Shown piece after piece: positions 11,203 to 21,454 of a stretch of DNA of 64,000 bases (the first letter of the stretch is position 1; each line of letters begins with the position of its first letter). The notes under the pieces were generated by a model. The model was not told where the DNA came from. It saw only the letters and a list, made by a program, of their open reading frames with translations, and searched no databases. The translations under genes were made by a program, and so were the position numbers. Source of the stretch: Chaetoderma sp. LZ-2023a (taxonomy: Eukaryota; Mollusca; Caudofoveata; Chaetodermatida; Chaetodermatidae). Location: the NCBI GenBank assembly GCA_034401795.1, contig CM067373.1, positions 37,731,443 through 37,795,442 on the forward strand, in the 5' to 3' direction.

Positions 11203-12140
11203 CCATTTAATCCTTGCCACTCTGATGTCAAAATTTTTAATTTTTAAATTAAATTAAAAGATGAACTAGTGGACATTTTTCAACAAATTTGGTGGGAGAA
11301 GGTGCTGTCGTAGACAGCAACATCTTCCACCAAAATTGTTGAAAATTGTGCACCAGTTTCTTTGCTATTGATGAAGTAAAAGATGGAATATTGACACCAG
11401 TGTGCTAAGGGTTAAATCCTTGCAATTTCGGTTTCTGTTCTCTAATGTTGAGAGTTCTGAATTTTCAACCTCTACCTGCTTATAAAGAGGTCTGCTAATT
11501 TTAAATTTAAACATTTTGGAAAGTAGGTGACTGGAAGCGCTTGCTGCCTAAGCCAGAGCTGTCAATCAAATTGCTTTCAAAATATTCAATATGTTACATG
11601 TAGATGTACTTATATGATTGCTCTATGAAATTGAAAAATATGTCAGTAAGCTAATTCAAGTTAGTGTGTACAGTAATTATAGCATTGTATTGTAACTATC
11701 TATTTATTATGTCTATAGTATATCTCAGAATTACTTCTCAGAATGCCAGGGTTGGGTTTTGGACTGTCCAAAACTAATTTTGAACAGACTGTCCAAAACT
11801 TGTTTAAAACATGTCTAAAAGGGTTTAAACCAGTCCAAAACTGTCCATAAATGTCCAAAACCTATTTCAGCATATGTGTACTATACTTATTCTTGCCTAA
11901 TTGCTACTAATAGTATAAAAGAAAGAAAACACCATAGTAATATACAAATTGTATTGCATTTATATTATGAAATTCAGTTATAATACATATTATGCCAGTT
12001 GACAAGTTAAGATTACAGATATGAACTTGAGTTAGCATTAATTGTAGCTTTCAGTAATCTAACTCGGACAATCCTCTCAGCATCCTATAGCAAAACACAA
12101 GCTTTAATGCTTTGTCAACTCCTAGTCTGTAAGTAATACT
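11203..12140. other. intronic DNA with repeat scraps
   Basis: No gene. An imperfect inverted repeat around CAACAAATTTGGTGG / CCACCAAAATTGTTG occurs at 11280-11345. A P1 half-hairpin lies at 11520-11590. The word GTCCAAAAC recurs about six times at 11768-11870. Nothing else is recognised. Confidence 0.5.
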
Positions 12141-12144
12141 CCAT

Positions 12145-12235
12145 AGATTACTTTGAAAATAATTTTACTGGACGGTATTGCTGCCAAAGTCAGCAAAAGC
12201 TTAGTCAAATTATTTTCAAAAACTTTAACAGATTT
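12145..12235 (+). repeat. P1 hairpin, decayed copy
   Basis: Left arm CTTTGAAAATAATTTTACTG, right arm TAGTCAAATTATTTTCAAAA, with GCTGCC / GTCAGC at the centre. Confidence 0.6.
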
Positions 12236-12449
12236 TATGGTTCTGTCCATTTAGTATAGAGGAATGCACATGGGGGGGGGGGGGGGTGGGGTGGGTGGGT
12301 GAAAGGATTAGCTGGATTAGTTAACTATACTAGCACCTAATTATAGGCTCATTCACCTGTGAGTGTTATAACATAACATCTACAGAAGTGTCTGCTAGTT
12401 ATCTGAACTTAGATGTGTTTACTCACAAAGAACCTATTGTTAGTCCACC

Positions 12450-12680
12450 CAATCAAGATTTTGGACCTTTACAGTTTTAGCTAAGCCCCACCCATCACTA
12501 GCTATGCTTCACCACACCTCGCGCGTGTTGGGCTCGATCGATTCCTGAACTCGCTGACTATCAATTTCCAGAAAACTATACAGGTAAGCTATTAAATATT
12601 TTGAAACTAATTTGACTGGGTGCTGTTGCTGCCACAGGCAGCAACAGCACCCAGTCAAATTAGTTTCAAAATATTCAACA
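12450..12680 (-). repeat. P1 foldback element with a perfect 39-bp hairpin
   Basis: Arms 12595-12633 and 12637-12675 are exact reverse complements over 39 bp around a 3-base loop (ACA). The flank at 12480-12590 (CCCACCCATCACTAGC, CTCGATCGATTCC, GAAAACTATACAGG) matches the P1 copy at 38740-38830 in the same orientation, and the copies at 3700 and 23990 in reverse. Confidence 0.85.
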
Positions 12681-13262
12681 GATTGTCAAGGAACAGAAGT
12701 TACAATGCACCTTTCCCACATTGACGTCGTTACGCTGGAATTCCCCTGAATCAACGCTCGGAGCAAAACTGCTGGCTGGTACTGCCGCCAACAAGCCCCT
12801 GAGCCGCGGTGAGTTACTTTTGCACTAAAATACACCGGAGTCTAAACCATTCCTATGATAAACTAAAATCATTATATTATTTAAATCATATATCATTGGA
12901 AAACGCATTCAATTGCCCAAACATTAATGCATTATTTTTTTAATTTTTGTAACGTTTTCACTGAGTTATTTGCGTATATAAAATGCACCATTCGACTTAG
13001 ATTCATTAAATCAAGTGGACAATAGGGGATATTTTAAAATTGCAATCAACTGTATTAAATTTTATAAAACTATATAAACTAATACAGAAATGCATAGAAA
13101 ATTGGCGTAGCTTTCCAATGATGTATGACTTCAAAAATATTATGAACATAGTTTTTCATGTTCACTGTATCTGATTCCCATAGTAAAGTAATGCTGTTTG
13201 CACATCAGCACTCGGATAGTGTAGCAGTGAATAAGGAGAATTGAAGGGTGGCTATCTGTGTC
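12681..13262. other. intronic DNA, possible small ORF island
   Basis: An open frame runs at 12682-12831, with an AG before it and CGCG|GTGAGT at 12805-12814. No homology is recognised. The rest is AT-rich with no feature seen. Confidence 0.3.
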
Positions 13263-13501
13263 TTAACCCTTTAAGACTCATATCAGCCAAAAATGGCTGC
13301 TGTAGTGGTCTTGGGAAATGTCCATTTGCAGACCAAGAGAAGACTGTTTTTGAAAATTTACCATTGGAATGACTTGGCTCGATAACCGAGCCAGTCATTC
13401 CAGTGGTAAATTTTCAAAAATAGTCTACTTGCTCTGCAAATGAATATTTTCTATGAGAAAATTTAAATTTTCTTGAACAAATTCGAGGGCTAAAGGGTTA
13501 A
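13263..13501 (+). repeat. P2 foldback MITE, best copy (piggyBac-like ends)
   Basis: Exact 11-bp ends TTAACCCTTTA and TAAAGGGTTAA bound 239 bp. TTAA is the piggyBac target, and CCCTTTA..TAAAGGG would be the terminal repeats. Inside is a long hairpin (13317-13444) with AGACCAAGAGAAGACT arms and a GGCTCGATAACCGAGCC centre. There is no ORF, so the copy is non-autonomous. The piggyBac assignment is inference from the ends. Confidence 0.75.
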
Positions 13502-13635
13502 CAGTGGACTTCAACTCAATGCACAATCATAATGTACATTGGACTAATATTAAATTGAAATAAAATGTCGAAATGATCTATCAGAAATGGGTGGCTGCCA
13601 CTGAAATCAATATCTTTCAATAAATATATTCCAAT

Positions 13636-13805
13636 TTCTCCTTCGATCAATACTCACCATTCTGTTACTTCTGATATACAGCTGGCTCTGACAGCTGGCT
13701 CTAGGACTATAGACTTAGAAAGCTTTACCGACTCCTTGGAACCGGGTACTCGGCTCCCAACTGCCGAGTACCCGTCTACCATAGAGCTCATTCTTGTTTG
13801 CATAG
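13636..13805 (+). repeat. left inverted terminal repeat of DIRS copy A
   Basis: From CAATACTCACCATTCTGTTA to GTTTGCATAGC it is nearly the exact complement of the right repeat at 20500-20693. The outermost TTCTCCTTCGAT is unique to the left end. Inside is a short hairpin, GGGTACTCGGC / GCCGAGTACCC. Confidence 0.9.
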
Positions 13806-14170
13806 CGACAAGAGAATACATGCTTTTTGCAGTTGGAAAGTCTTAGGATTGTTTAAGCCTAAGTCTTTTTACTGTGATTAATTGTGATAGCTTGTGCGTT
13901 CTCAAAAGGATATTTTGGATTAATATGGACGCTTCCGAGGATATCAGGTCGTATATTTCCATGTCATTCCATAGTTAAAAGACTTAGGTTTCTAAAATTT
14001 TGTATGTGTCGCATGTCCCAATTTCTGACCCTAGAGAATCTGGGACGTGTGTTAACAACGGGATATGCCGGATGATCGCCTTCTTTAAACCCCAACAGGC
14101 GATCGGCTGGTATGAAAATAGGTGTTTGCTACGGTATTTTTAACACGAATATCGGCTGACGTCGTTCTCC

Positions 14171-14215
14171 GTAGGATCCGAGCGGGTGACGTCACACCTG
14201 TGGTGCTCGGATCTT
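14171..14215 (+). promoter_or_regulatory. palindromic CRE in DIRS leader
   Basis: GTGACGTCAC (14186-14195) is framed by GATCCGAGC (14175-14183) and its complement GCTCGGATC (14205-14213). It could be an internal promoter element or an RNA stem before gag. In copy B it is damaged (GTGACATCAC; outer arm mutated). Confidence 0.4.
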
Positions 14216-14715
14216 TATGTGAAGAAAATTTTTCATTAATTCGCGCATCTTGTTCTGGGTGCTGCGTACTAAAAATGGTACCGGAAACTGGAATGGTCAA
14301 GTTTACGTGTTGTCACGATCTGTTTGCAATGATCGGTGGTTTCAAAATTCTTGATTAGATGCGTGGTCTGTGGTTTTACCGTGTGCTACAGCAGTTTGTT
14401 TACATTTTGTTGTTTCTTCACATATCGTTTTGGCTTTCGTTAGGAGTATAATTTATATTAATTGGTAAATATACCCCGAATGCTATGCGATATGATTCCT
14501 GGTTCCGTTATACATCCTGGAGGATCAATTATGGGTGTATTTATGCCTGCTTCGTTCTTGTCATTATAGTCAATGCGATCTTTGTTGTAACGTTGCGGAG
14601 TGGGGTGCGGGAGGGTTTGCAGTTAATTTATGGTCGAATTATTTGAAAATTAATTGTCTGCCTTCCATTTTTGTTTCGTTCCGCTGGCTTATTGTAGGTT
14701 TGGTTTATAGGCCAA

Positions 14716-16811
14716 GCCAGCCCCGCCATCATGTGTCGAGTGCCACATATCGTCGGGTACTATACAAGAACCATGTCTGTTTCCACTGGACTAAGTGTAG
14801 TCTTGACAGTAGGTGTAATGTTTGCGCTGTGTGGTCGGTCGATATGATGCTTAAGTTCCTTGCCAGAAGGACTTGGCAGGGTCTGACGCGGGGTCAGGCG
14901 GTCCGAAAGTAAATCGTGGAGCGTCCGTTTCGGCCCGTGGGGGCGTTCCACGTCTGCAACCGGAGGTGGCGGAGATGGCATCGCCGGCGTGGTTTGGTCC
15001 GGCTAGGCAAGGTGTCTTGCATAGCGTTCTGCCCACGCTGGTGTCATCCCTGCTGCCAAAAGTTGTAGGGCAGTCTCTCCCCATGTTTTATTCGGACCCT
15101 GTCCTTGGACAGGGTTCTGGACTGGACACCGAGGGAGCCGTTTCGTACGGCCCCCTGGCAGTCCCGTCGGGCTCTGGCCTGATGGGTTCTGTCTCTCTGC
15201 GGCCACCTCCGGGTGGTCCAGTAGCGGTGGCCGGTCCGTCAGGCATGGGAGCCATCCGCCAGGACGGCTCCACGGTTTTCCTTGTCTAGTGACGACTCTT
15301 AGGGGTCTGAAGATGAGGAGGCCGAGGAGGAGAGTGTGCTGCAGCCTGTGAGGCCGCGGGTGGAGAGCATGGAGGTCAATTCCGTCCTGATGGAAGCCGC
15401 CCTCCATCTGTCTGGCCTGGCGCAAGCCAGGGCAGCGGCTCCGCCCGTGGTTGAGGCCACTCCGGTACCAGACACCGGTCCCGTGATGGTTGGTTTGCTG
15501 CCAACCGACACGGTGACGGGTGTGGCCGGCCAGGCATGGTACTCACCTATCTCACCTGGTCCGGCGGTCAGACATGGGGTGCCGTTGGCGCCCGTGTTTG
15601 GCCACGGTTCCTCAACCGCTACGGGTCCGCATGGTTTTCCGTGCAGGCCTACTCCATGGACTGGTGTGTTCCATGGGGTGGCGGCGGAACCGTACGGTAC
15701 CGGAATTCCTGGCATATCAGCAATGGCTCCTAGCTGGGAGGCCATTGCTGGTAGGGCCGTGAAGATGTCAACGGGTGACATGTTCACGGGAGTGTCCTCC
15801 TCGGAGACGGATTGGTCTGAGGCTCTGGCTTGGCTAGCCAGGGTGAACCCATCTGTGGTTTCGACCACGGCCGAGGAGGATGTACCCCGTGCATCGATTA
15901 GGACGGGGATCTTGCCCGCAGCCCTGATCCAGTCTGTTGGATTGGATCCATGGTTTATGGTGTTGCTTGATACTATGTATAGCAAACCGCATGAACAAGG
16001 GCCAGCTTCTTGCGGCCTCCATGGAGGTGCGGGCGAGGGGTCGTATTCCACGGGGGAATACGACAGGTATGGTGTTGTCCCGTTGGTCACAGAGAATGAC
16101 CGCTGGGTACTGGGTGTTCAGAGTGCTGGAGCGGGTGGCCCCGGTCCGGCTCTTGTGGACAAATCCCAGGCACACCAGGATGAAGTCCTGTCCCTATGCG
16201 ATGAGGGTGTGAGGGCAGCTATGAGTGCTGTCAACCATTCGTATAGCCTTCTTCAGTCGGTGTGGGCTGAAGCAGGGGCAGGCCACCCTGTGCCACCTGT
16301 GGCGCTTTCGTGCGTCAGTGACAGCTTGGTGCTGTCTATGGATGCACTGGCACTGCGTGTGACAAAGTCCAGGAGGCAAATGGTTCTTGACCATATGCAT
16401 CCGGCTACGGCAGTCAGGGAGCGTCTTGGGACGCCCCTGACAGGGCCTAGCATCTTCGGTGGCCAGGCGCGGGCCATCCTAGAGGACACTGCCAGCATTG
16501 CGCAGAATCGGTTGGTGGTAAACCTATAGCTGGAGCTAGTGCGGCAAGTGCATGCACTAGGGGCTGTAGGGAAACCGTTAGCTGTCCAACCTTCGAAGAA
16601 GCAGAAGAAGCAGAAAGGCAAGGCGAAAGCTAGGCCTACTGCGACTTCTGCTTCGTCTGGATTTTCTCAGCCGCCGCCGGCTAAGAAAGCCAGGAAGGTT
16701 GTGGAGGCCCCTACCCTCCCCAATGTTGCTCATGATCGCCCTAGAGGCGGGAAGGGGAAGGGTAAGGGTAAGTCCTCCAAGGGCGGAAAGAAGGGAGCAG
16801 ATCGTACCTGA
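14716..16811 (+). pseudogene. DIRS gag-like protein, copy A, frameshifted
   Basis: Read across at least three frames. It begins with a Cys-rich motif (CVECH..., then KNHVCFHW.KCSLDSRCNVCAVW, 14734-14840), followed by a Gly/Pro/Ser-rich region with LPTLVSSLLPKVVGQSLP. An acidic EDEEAEEE stretch comes next, then a long 397-codon frame (15336-16529) with conserved blocks such as ALAWLARVNPSVVS and LSLCDEGVRAAMSAVNHSY. The tail is Lys-rich: KKQKKQKGKAK and KGKGKGKSSKGGKKG, ending at 16811. The tail would bind nucleic acid and/or direct nuclear entry. Breaks include a shift within the Cys motif, a shift near 15290 and a stop (TAG) near 15330 relative to copy B. The role as Gag is known for the first ORF of DIRS elements; here it is inferred from position and composition. 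Confidence 0.75.
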
Positions 16812-16829
16812 GGGTACGAGAGCTCCCTT

Positions 16830-19020
16830 CATATCCGCCTGGACCGCACCTGTGCGACAGGAACAGCGGTGCCAGTTATACCTGCCGAGCCAAGATGGAA
16901 ATGGTTCTCTCTCTCTCGTTAAGAAAGGGGGGGGGGGGAGCGGACCGCGAGCCGGACAACCCCGTTAGGCGTCGAGGCGTCTATGGTGGGTGGAAGGCTG
17001 ATGCGTTTCGTCGAGGCCTGGTGAGGTGTGACGTCAGACAGTCTGGTCCTGGGATGGTTATCCCAGGGGTACATGCCAGAGTGGTGGGACTTTCCGCCAC
17101 AGAATCTGTCTTTGGCACCTGTCTGGACACCTGTACCACGGGACCCAGACAAGTTAGAAGCCGTTCAAAACGAAGTGTCGGGTTTGCTTCTGATGGGAGC
17201 AATAAAACCAGAACACTCCGGGCTTCTATTCAAATATGTTCCTTGTCCCCAAGAGCATTGGGGGATGGAGACCCATACTCAATCTCAGGCCATTAAATTG
17301 GTTTATCCATACGCCTCGGTTCCAGATGGAAACACCGAGGTCGGTAATGGCGGGATTGAGGAAGGGAATGTGGTGTGTGTCGATCGATCTGAAAGATGCA
17401 TATTTCCACATTCCTATGAACCAGAGTTGGCACAGGTTTCTGAGATTTGTGTTTCAGAATCAAGTATGGGAGTTTACTGTTCTCCCGTTTGGCCTGTCGA
17501 CAGCTCCGAGGGTTTTCACAAGAGTGGTCCTTGCCGTGACAGCGTTTCTCAGAAAAGAGAACGTGGCGCTACACACCTACATAGACGACTGGCTGCTCAA
17601 AGCAGACTCTGCAGCCAGGTTGAACGTGGATACTGCTCTGACTCTGAAGTTACTTTCAGATCTAGGCGGGATAGTCAACAAGGAGAGATCTGAGTTGACA
17701 CCCACTCAACATTTCGTTTATTTGGGGATGCGATTCGATCTCGAGGAGGGCAAGGTTTACCCGTCAGAGCCCAGAGTGGTGTCTCTGTTAGCCATCCTCA
17801 AGAGTTTTCGAGTGGGAAACCACATTCAGGCGAGGCGGTTTCTTCAGATGCTGGGCATGATGGTCTCCATGGAGCAGGTGATCCCGTACGCTGCTCTAAT
17901 GTGAAGACCTATCCAGTTGTATCTGATGTCTCTGTGGAAACAGAGAACAGAACCCCTGTCAAAACTGGTGCCAGTCTTGGAGCCGATAATATCGCATCTT
18001 GTATGGTGGAAACAGCGTCAGAATCTCCTAGTAGGGGTTTCGCTGCACCTACCCCACCCCCAGCTGTCCGTGTACACGGATGCACCACTGGAGGGGTGGG
18101 AGGCCTGCCTGGGAGAACACCAGGTCTCGGGCACATGGACTCTCCTGGAGAGTCAGCTGCATATCAATCTGTTGGAAATGATGGCAGTGGAACTGGCGTT
18201 GGAAGCGTTTCTTCCGATGATCAGGGGCAAGGTGATATTGATACGGTCGGATTGCAATTCGACGGTAGTATCATACATAAATCGCCAAGGCGGGACCAGG
18301 TCACCCACACTGTGTATCAAAGTGTGCCACTTGATTCAATGGTGCAGGAATTACTCAGTTGTTTTGAAAGCAGCTCACATTCCTGGCCGATTGAACATTC
18401 TGGCATATGCTTTGTCTCGCAGACAGAGAATTCTGCCAACAGAATGGTCCCTCAACCCTCCAGTTCTACAAAGGATCTTCGAGCATTGGGGCAAACCCAA
18501 CGTGGACTTGTTCGCCACAAGGGAAAATGCTCAAATCATGACTTATGTCTCGCCGATTCCAGATCCAAATGCCGTCGATATAGACGCTCTGGCGATAAGC
18601 TGGAGAGGGATGCACGCTTACGCGTACCCACCCACCATCCTTCTGCCGAAGGTATTGGTGAAGATCAGAGAGGAACCGTGTCGGGTCCTGCTAATAGCGC
18701 CGTATTGGCCAAGCAGAGCGTGATTCACGGATCTGCTAGATCTGCTGGTGGAAAATCCAGTGCAGTTGCCCGGGATTCCGAACATAATCTCCCAGGCCAA
18801 GGGATGCTTCCTACACGAGCGGTCCGAAATGTTATTGACTGCGTGGTTGTTGTCAAACAACGTTCCACGTCGGAAGGCTTTTCTCGACAGGCTGCTGATT
18901 TCATCGCGGCTGCGAGAAGGAGGTCAACCTTCAGGTCATATAAAAACAAGGTTAACGGATTTGCAGACTGGTGTGAGAAAAAGGGTATTGTTACCTTTCA
19001 TTCCACTATTCAGCAAATAG
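16830..19020 (+). pseudogene. DIRS reverse transcriptase/RNase H, copy A, broken
   Basis: The main RT frame from 17236 (222 codons) has FLVPKSIGGWRPILNLRPLN, motif A CVSIDLKDAYFHIP, motif B LPFGLSTAPRVFT, motif C HTYIDDWL and the YLGMRFD motif. RNase H follows (from 17917): LSVYTDAPLEGW, LLEMMAVELALEAF, LIRSDCNSTVVSYINRQGGT and HIPGRLNILAYALS. The final catalytic Asp is replaced (LAYALS for LADALS in copy B). Next comes the DIRS-typical KPNVDLFATRENAQ block. Relative to copy B it lacks 8 bases near 17208 and has extra bases in the RNase H Asp motif (CNST). The reading frame overlaps the start of the recombinase gene, as in other DIRS elements. It is non-functional as read. Confidence 0.85.
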
Positions 19021-19852
19021 CAGACTTTCTCTGTGAGCTGTTCTTTTCAGGACTAGCTCCTGTCACAATTGCTGGTTACAAGTCAGCTTTGGCATCAGTT
19101 ATCCCTTGTCTAGCCAACAGGGATAGTCCAGAGGTGGCCCAGTTGAATGTGATGTGAAGGGAATGAGCAATCTCCGACCGAGACAACCGGTAGTCATTCC
19201 AGCCTGGAGTCTATCTTTAGTGCTTAATGTACTGGCCAAGCACCCTTTCGAACCGTTGCGTTCGGCTAGTCTAAAGCATTTGACTCTAAAGGCGGTCTTT
19301 CTATTGGCAGTTTCCTCAGCTAGAAGGCGCAGTGTGATCCATGCACTTTCAGCAGAGAGGGGCTGATTATTGTCTCCAGAGAGGGTCTGCGTCTACTGCC
19401 AAGAGCAGAGTTTATGTCAAAGGTTCGATCTTTGAGATCTTTGAGATATCCCGGCAAACCGATCGTTATACCGAAACTAAGTAGGTTGGATCGTGATGCC
19501 AGTGTCTGGTGCCCAGTCCGTGCTTTGACTAAGTACAAAACGGACAGACTGGTTACGGTCGAATGATAGACATCTGTGGATCTGCCATATGGCGCCGCAT
19601 CCGTTGGGTAGTCGAATGCATTCAGACTACCCGTGAGATTACGATTGGGCACCAAGTGCAAGGCGCAAGGGCACGATGCAAGGGCACGATGTTAGAGGAA
19701 TAGCCGCTCCTTCCGCCCTTTACAATGGTGTTCCGTTTAAGGACATCATGGCTGTCGCACAAGGGCACTGTTAGTCCTCTTTCACGGATTACTATATGAG
19801 GGATGTGTCAGACTTCGCCATTCCACTCGCTTTAGCTGTTTTGAGACGATAG
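18841..19852 (+). pseudogene. DIRS tyrosine recombinase, copy A, broken
   Basis: It is collinear with the intact gene of copy B (32524-33543) but split over several frames. The N-terminal core-binding part is clear (RRRSTFRSYKNKVNGFADWC, then LFFSGLAPVTIAGYKSALAS). The first catalytic Arg block (VSSARRRSVIHALS) ends at a stop near 19366. Deletions around 19545-19600 and a duplicated GCACGATGCAAGG-like patch near 19665-19690 scramble the HxxR region, and the W-H block reads G-H followed by a stop. The C-terminal SSFTDYYMRDVSD with the candidate nucleophile Tyr is still readable. Confidence 0.8.
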
Positions 19853-20342
19853 CTATATGACCGCACTGCTCTTCTTCCTTTTTTGGCATTTGTAAGAGAG
19901 AATTTAGAAGCAGACATGGTCGAGCGAGAGGATATCAACCAGTTGTGTCACTGAGGCCGGACAAGTGAATGGTTGGAGGCTACAGGTCTGAATTCCAAAT
20001 ATCATGAGGTAATTCACGATTGAGAGTGTTTTGTATTATGTCTATATATCATGATCATTCATCTTATATATTCATGCTCATTCCCAGGCTAATATATGCA
20101 AAGAGCAGTTAACCCTCTTGGCATATTTGTGTTTCAGACGAGATACATGTTCGTGAGTTCTCTCCCTTTTCTTAGGAGGAAAAGGGGGGGGGGGCAGTGA
20201 CGCGAATGTGATTCGGTTCCGATAACTTGACGGTCCTTTTAGGTCTCTGTTAGTCAAGTTGTTATGTCTAAATCTTTCTCCAAGGGGCAAAAGTAGCATT
20301 TATGGCTTGCCCCTTCCCACCAGGTTACTGATCAAATCTGGT
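19853..20342. other. DIRS copy A 3' untranslated region
   Basis: It matches 33544-34044 of copy B and, reversed, 51600-52119 of copy C. It includes a G-run flanked by TCTTAGGAGGAAAAGGG. No gene. Confidence 0.6.
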
Positions 20343-20444
20343 GTATATCAGAAGTAACAGAATGGTGAGGATTGATCGAAGGAGAATGCAGGAAATTTCA
20401 ATTTCCCTTTCCCCGAGATCTAACAATACTCACCATTCTGTTAC
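20343..20444 (+). repeat. internal complementary region of DIRS copy A
   Basis: The first half (to 20386) is the complement of the left outer end (AGTAACAGAATGGTGAG, GATCGAAGGAGAA). The second half (from 20387, TGCAGGAAATTTC) is the complement of the right outer end. In DIRS-1 this region is thought to template completion of the circular DNA. Confidence 0.88.
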
Positions 20445-20499
20445 GGACCCAGCCTCCCATCCCCACGGAGGCAAGCCATGGATTTCCCTTGTTTGGTGG

Positions 20500-20693
20500 C
20501 TATGCAAACAATATGAGCTCTATGGTAGACGGGTACTCGGCAGTTGGGAGCCGAGTACCCGGTTCCAAGGAGTCGGTTAAGCTTTCTAAGTCTATAGTCC
20601 TAGAGCCAGCTGTCAGAGCCAGCTGTATATCAGAAGTAACAGAATGGTGAGTATTGTTAGATCTCGGAGAAAGGGAAATTGAAACTTCCTGCA
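20500..20693 (+). repeat. right inverted terminal repeat of DIRS copy A
   Basis: It runs from GCTATGCAAACAATATGAGC to AGTAACAGAATGGTGAG as the complement of the left repeat, then a unique outer end TTAGATCTCGGAGAAAGGG to CTTCCTGCA. Confidence 0.88.
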
Positions 20694-21260
20694 ATCTTCA
20701 GCGAAATCAAAAATTTTACCATAAAGTAATGATTTCTTATCCTATATAGTTGCCAGATTTACATGATTTAAAGTCAGTATCTTCATTCTAGATTAAATCC
20801 AACAATTAATCTGTTCAATGGTAAGCTTTAATGAACTGATCAGTAGTAGCAATCACGGCATGTGCAGGGAGCTTGTTTATTGGCCATTGATTACCCAATC
20901 AAGCTGCTCAATCTAACCCACTTTGAACAGCTCTGACAACAAACATTCTGTCAGATTGCCCTTGCTTTGAAAGGAAGCAAAGTTGCTGGCCATTCAGAAT
21001 AAAAAGCGCTAATAGTAGATGCTATTACATAGGAACAATTCATTCTAGATGGCATGTTGTTGCTTTGATTGGGATAGCCTACAGATATTGGCGCTTTGAA
21101 GCACAGAATTATAGCATTTACATGTACACATTTGTCTATATGTACCAATGTAGATAAAGACTGTTTGAAAAGTATTGGAAAAGTTTTCTTTTGATTTAAA
21201 GTCTTTCAAATGCAACTGCACATACTGTAAGATTTAAATACAAATGCATTTGCATTTGAC
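20694..21260. other. intronic DNA, nothing recognised
   Basis: AT-rich, no coding signal or repeat recognised. Confidence 0.5.
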
Positions 21261-21450
21261 GCCATAGAGGCGGCGGCAGCTCAGGTGATAACGAGCAGAG
21301 GTTCAAAACAGGCGACCCCGTGATCACGTCTGTGGTCGGCCCTCTGGCGATCGCTGGAAACATAGGCAATCTTCACTCCTCATCACCTATCTACACCCAG
21401 GAGTATAAATGGGTACCAGTGTAAAAATGGGGACGTTACCAATAATAGAC
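21261..21450 (+). repeat. tRNA-like SINE (probable)
   Basis: GGCGGCAGCTCAGGTGATAA resembles an A box, and GAGGTTCAAAACAGGC a B box (GGTTCRANNC), at roughly tRNA spacing. A non-coding body follows with CACCCAGGAGTATAAATGGG. The RNA polymerase III promoter reading is by resemblance; family membership needs a search. Confidence 0.5.
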
Positions 21451-21454
21451 TGAT

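Larger units (their letters stand above)
13636..20693 (+). mobile_element. DIRS-like tyrosine-recombinase retrotransposon, copy A
   Basis: The order is left inverted terminal repeat (13636-13805), leader, gag-like ORF remains, RT/RNase H remains, tyrosine recombinase remains, internal complementary region (20343-20444) and right inverted repeat (20500-20693). This is the DIRS plan: no LTRs, no integrase, and an internal region that copies both outer ends. It is about 7.06 kb and very similar to copy B, but all ORFs carry frameshifts or stops. It lies sense in TBCB intron 1. Confidence 0.9.

Noticed and set aside
15299-16090. Long - strand open frame (263 codons) and similar at 28936-29850
   Set aside because: Antisense shadow of the GC-rich gag-like ORFs of DIRS copies A and B; no domain, low-complexity composition.
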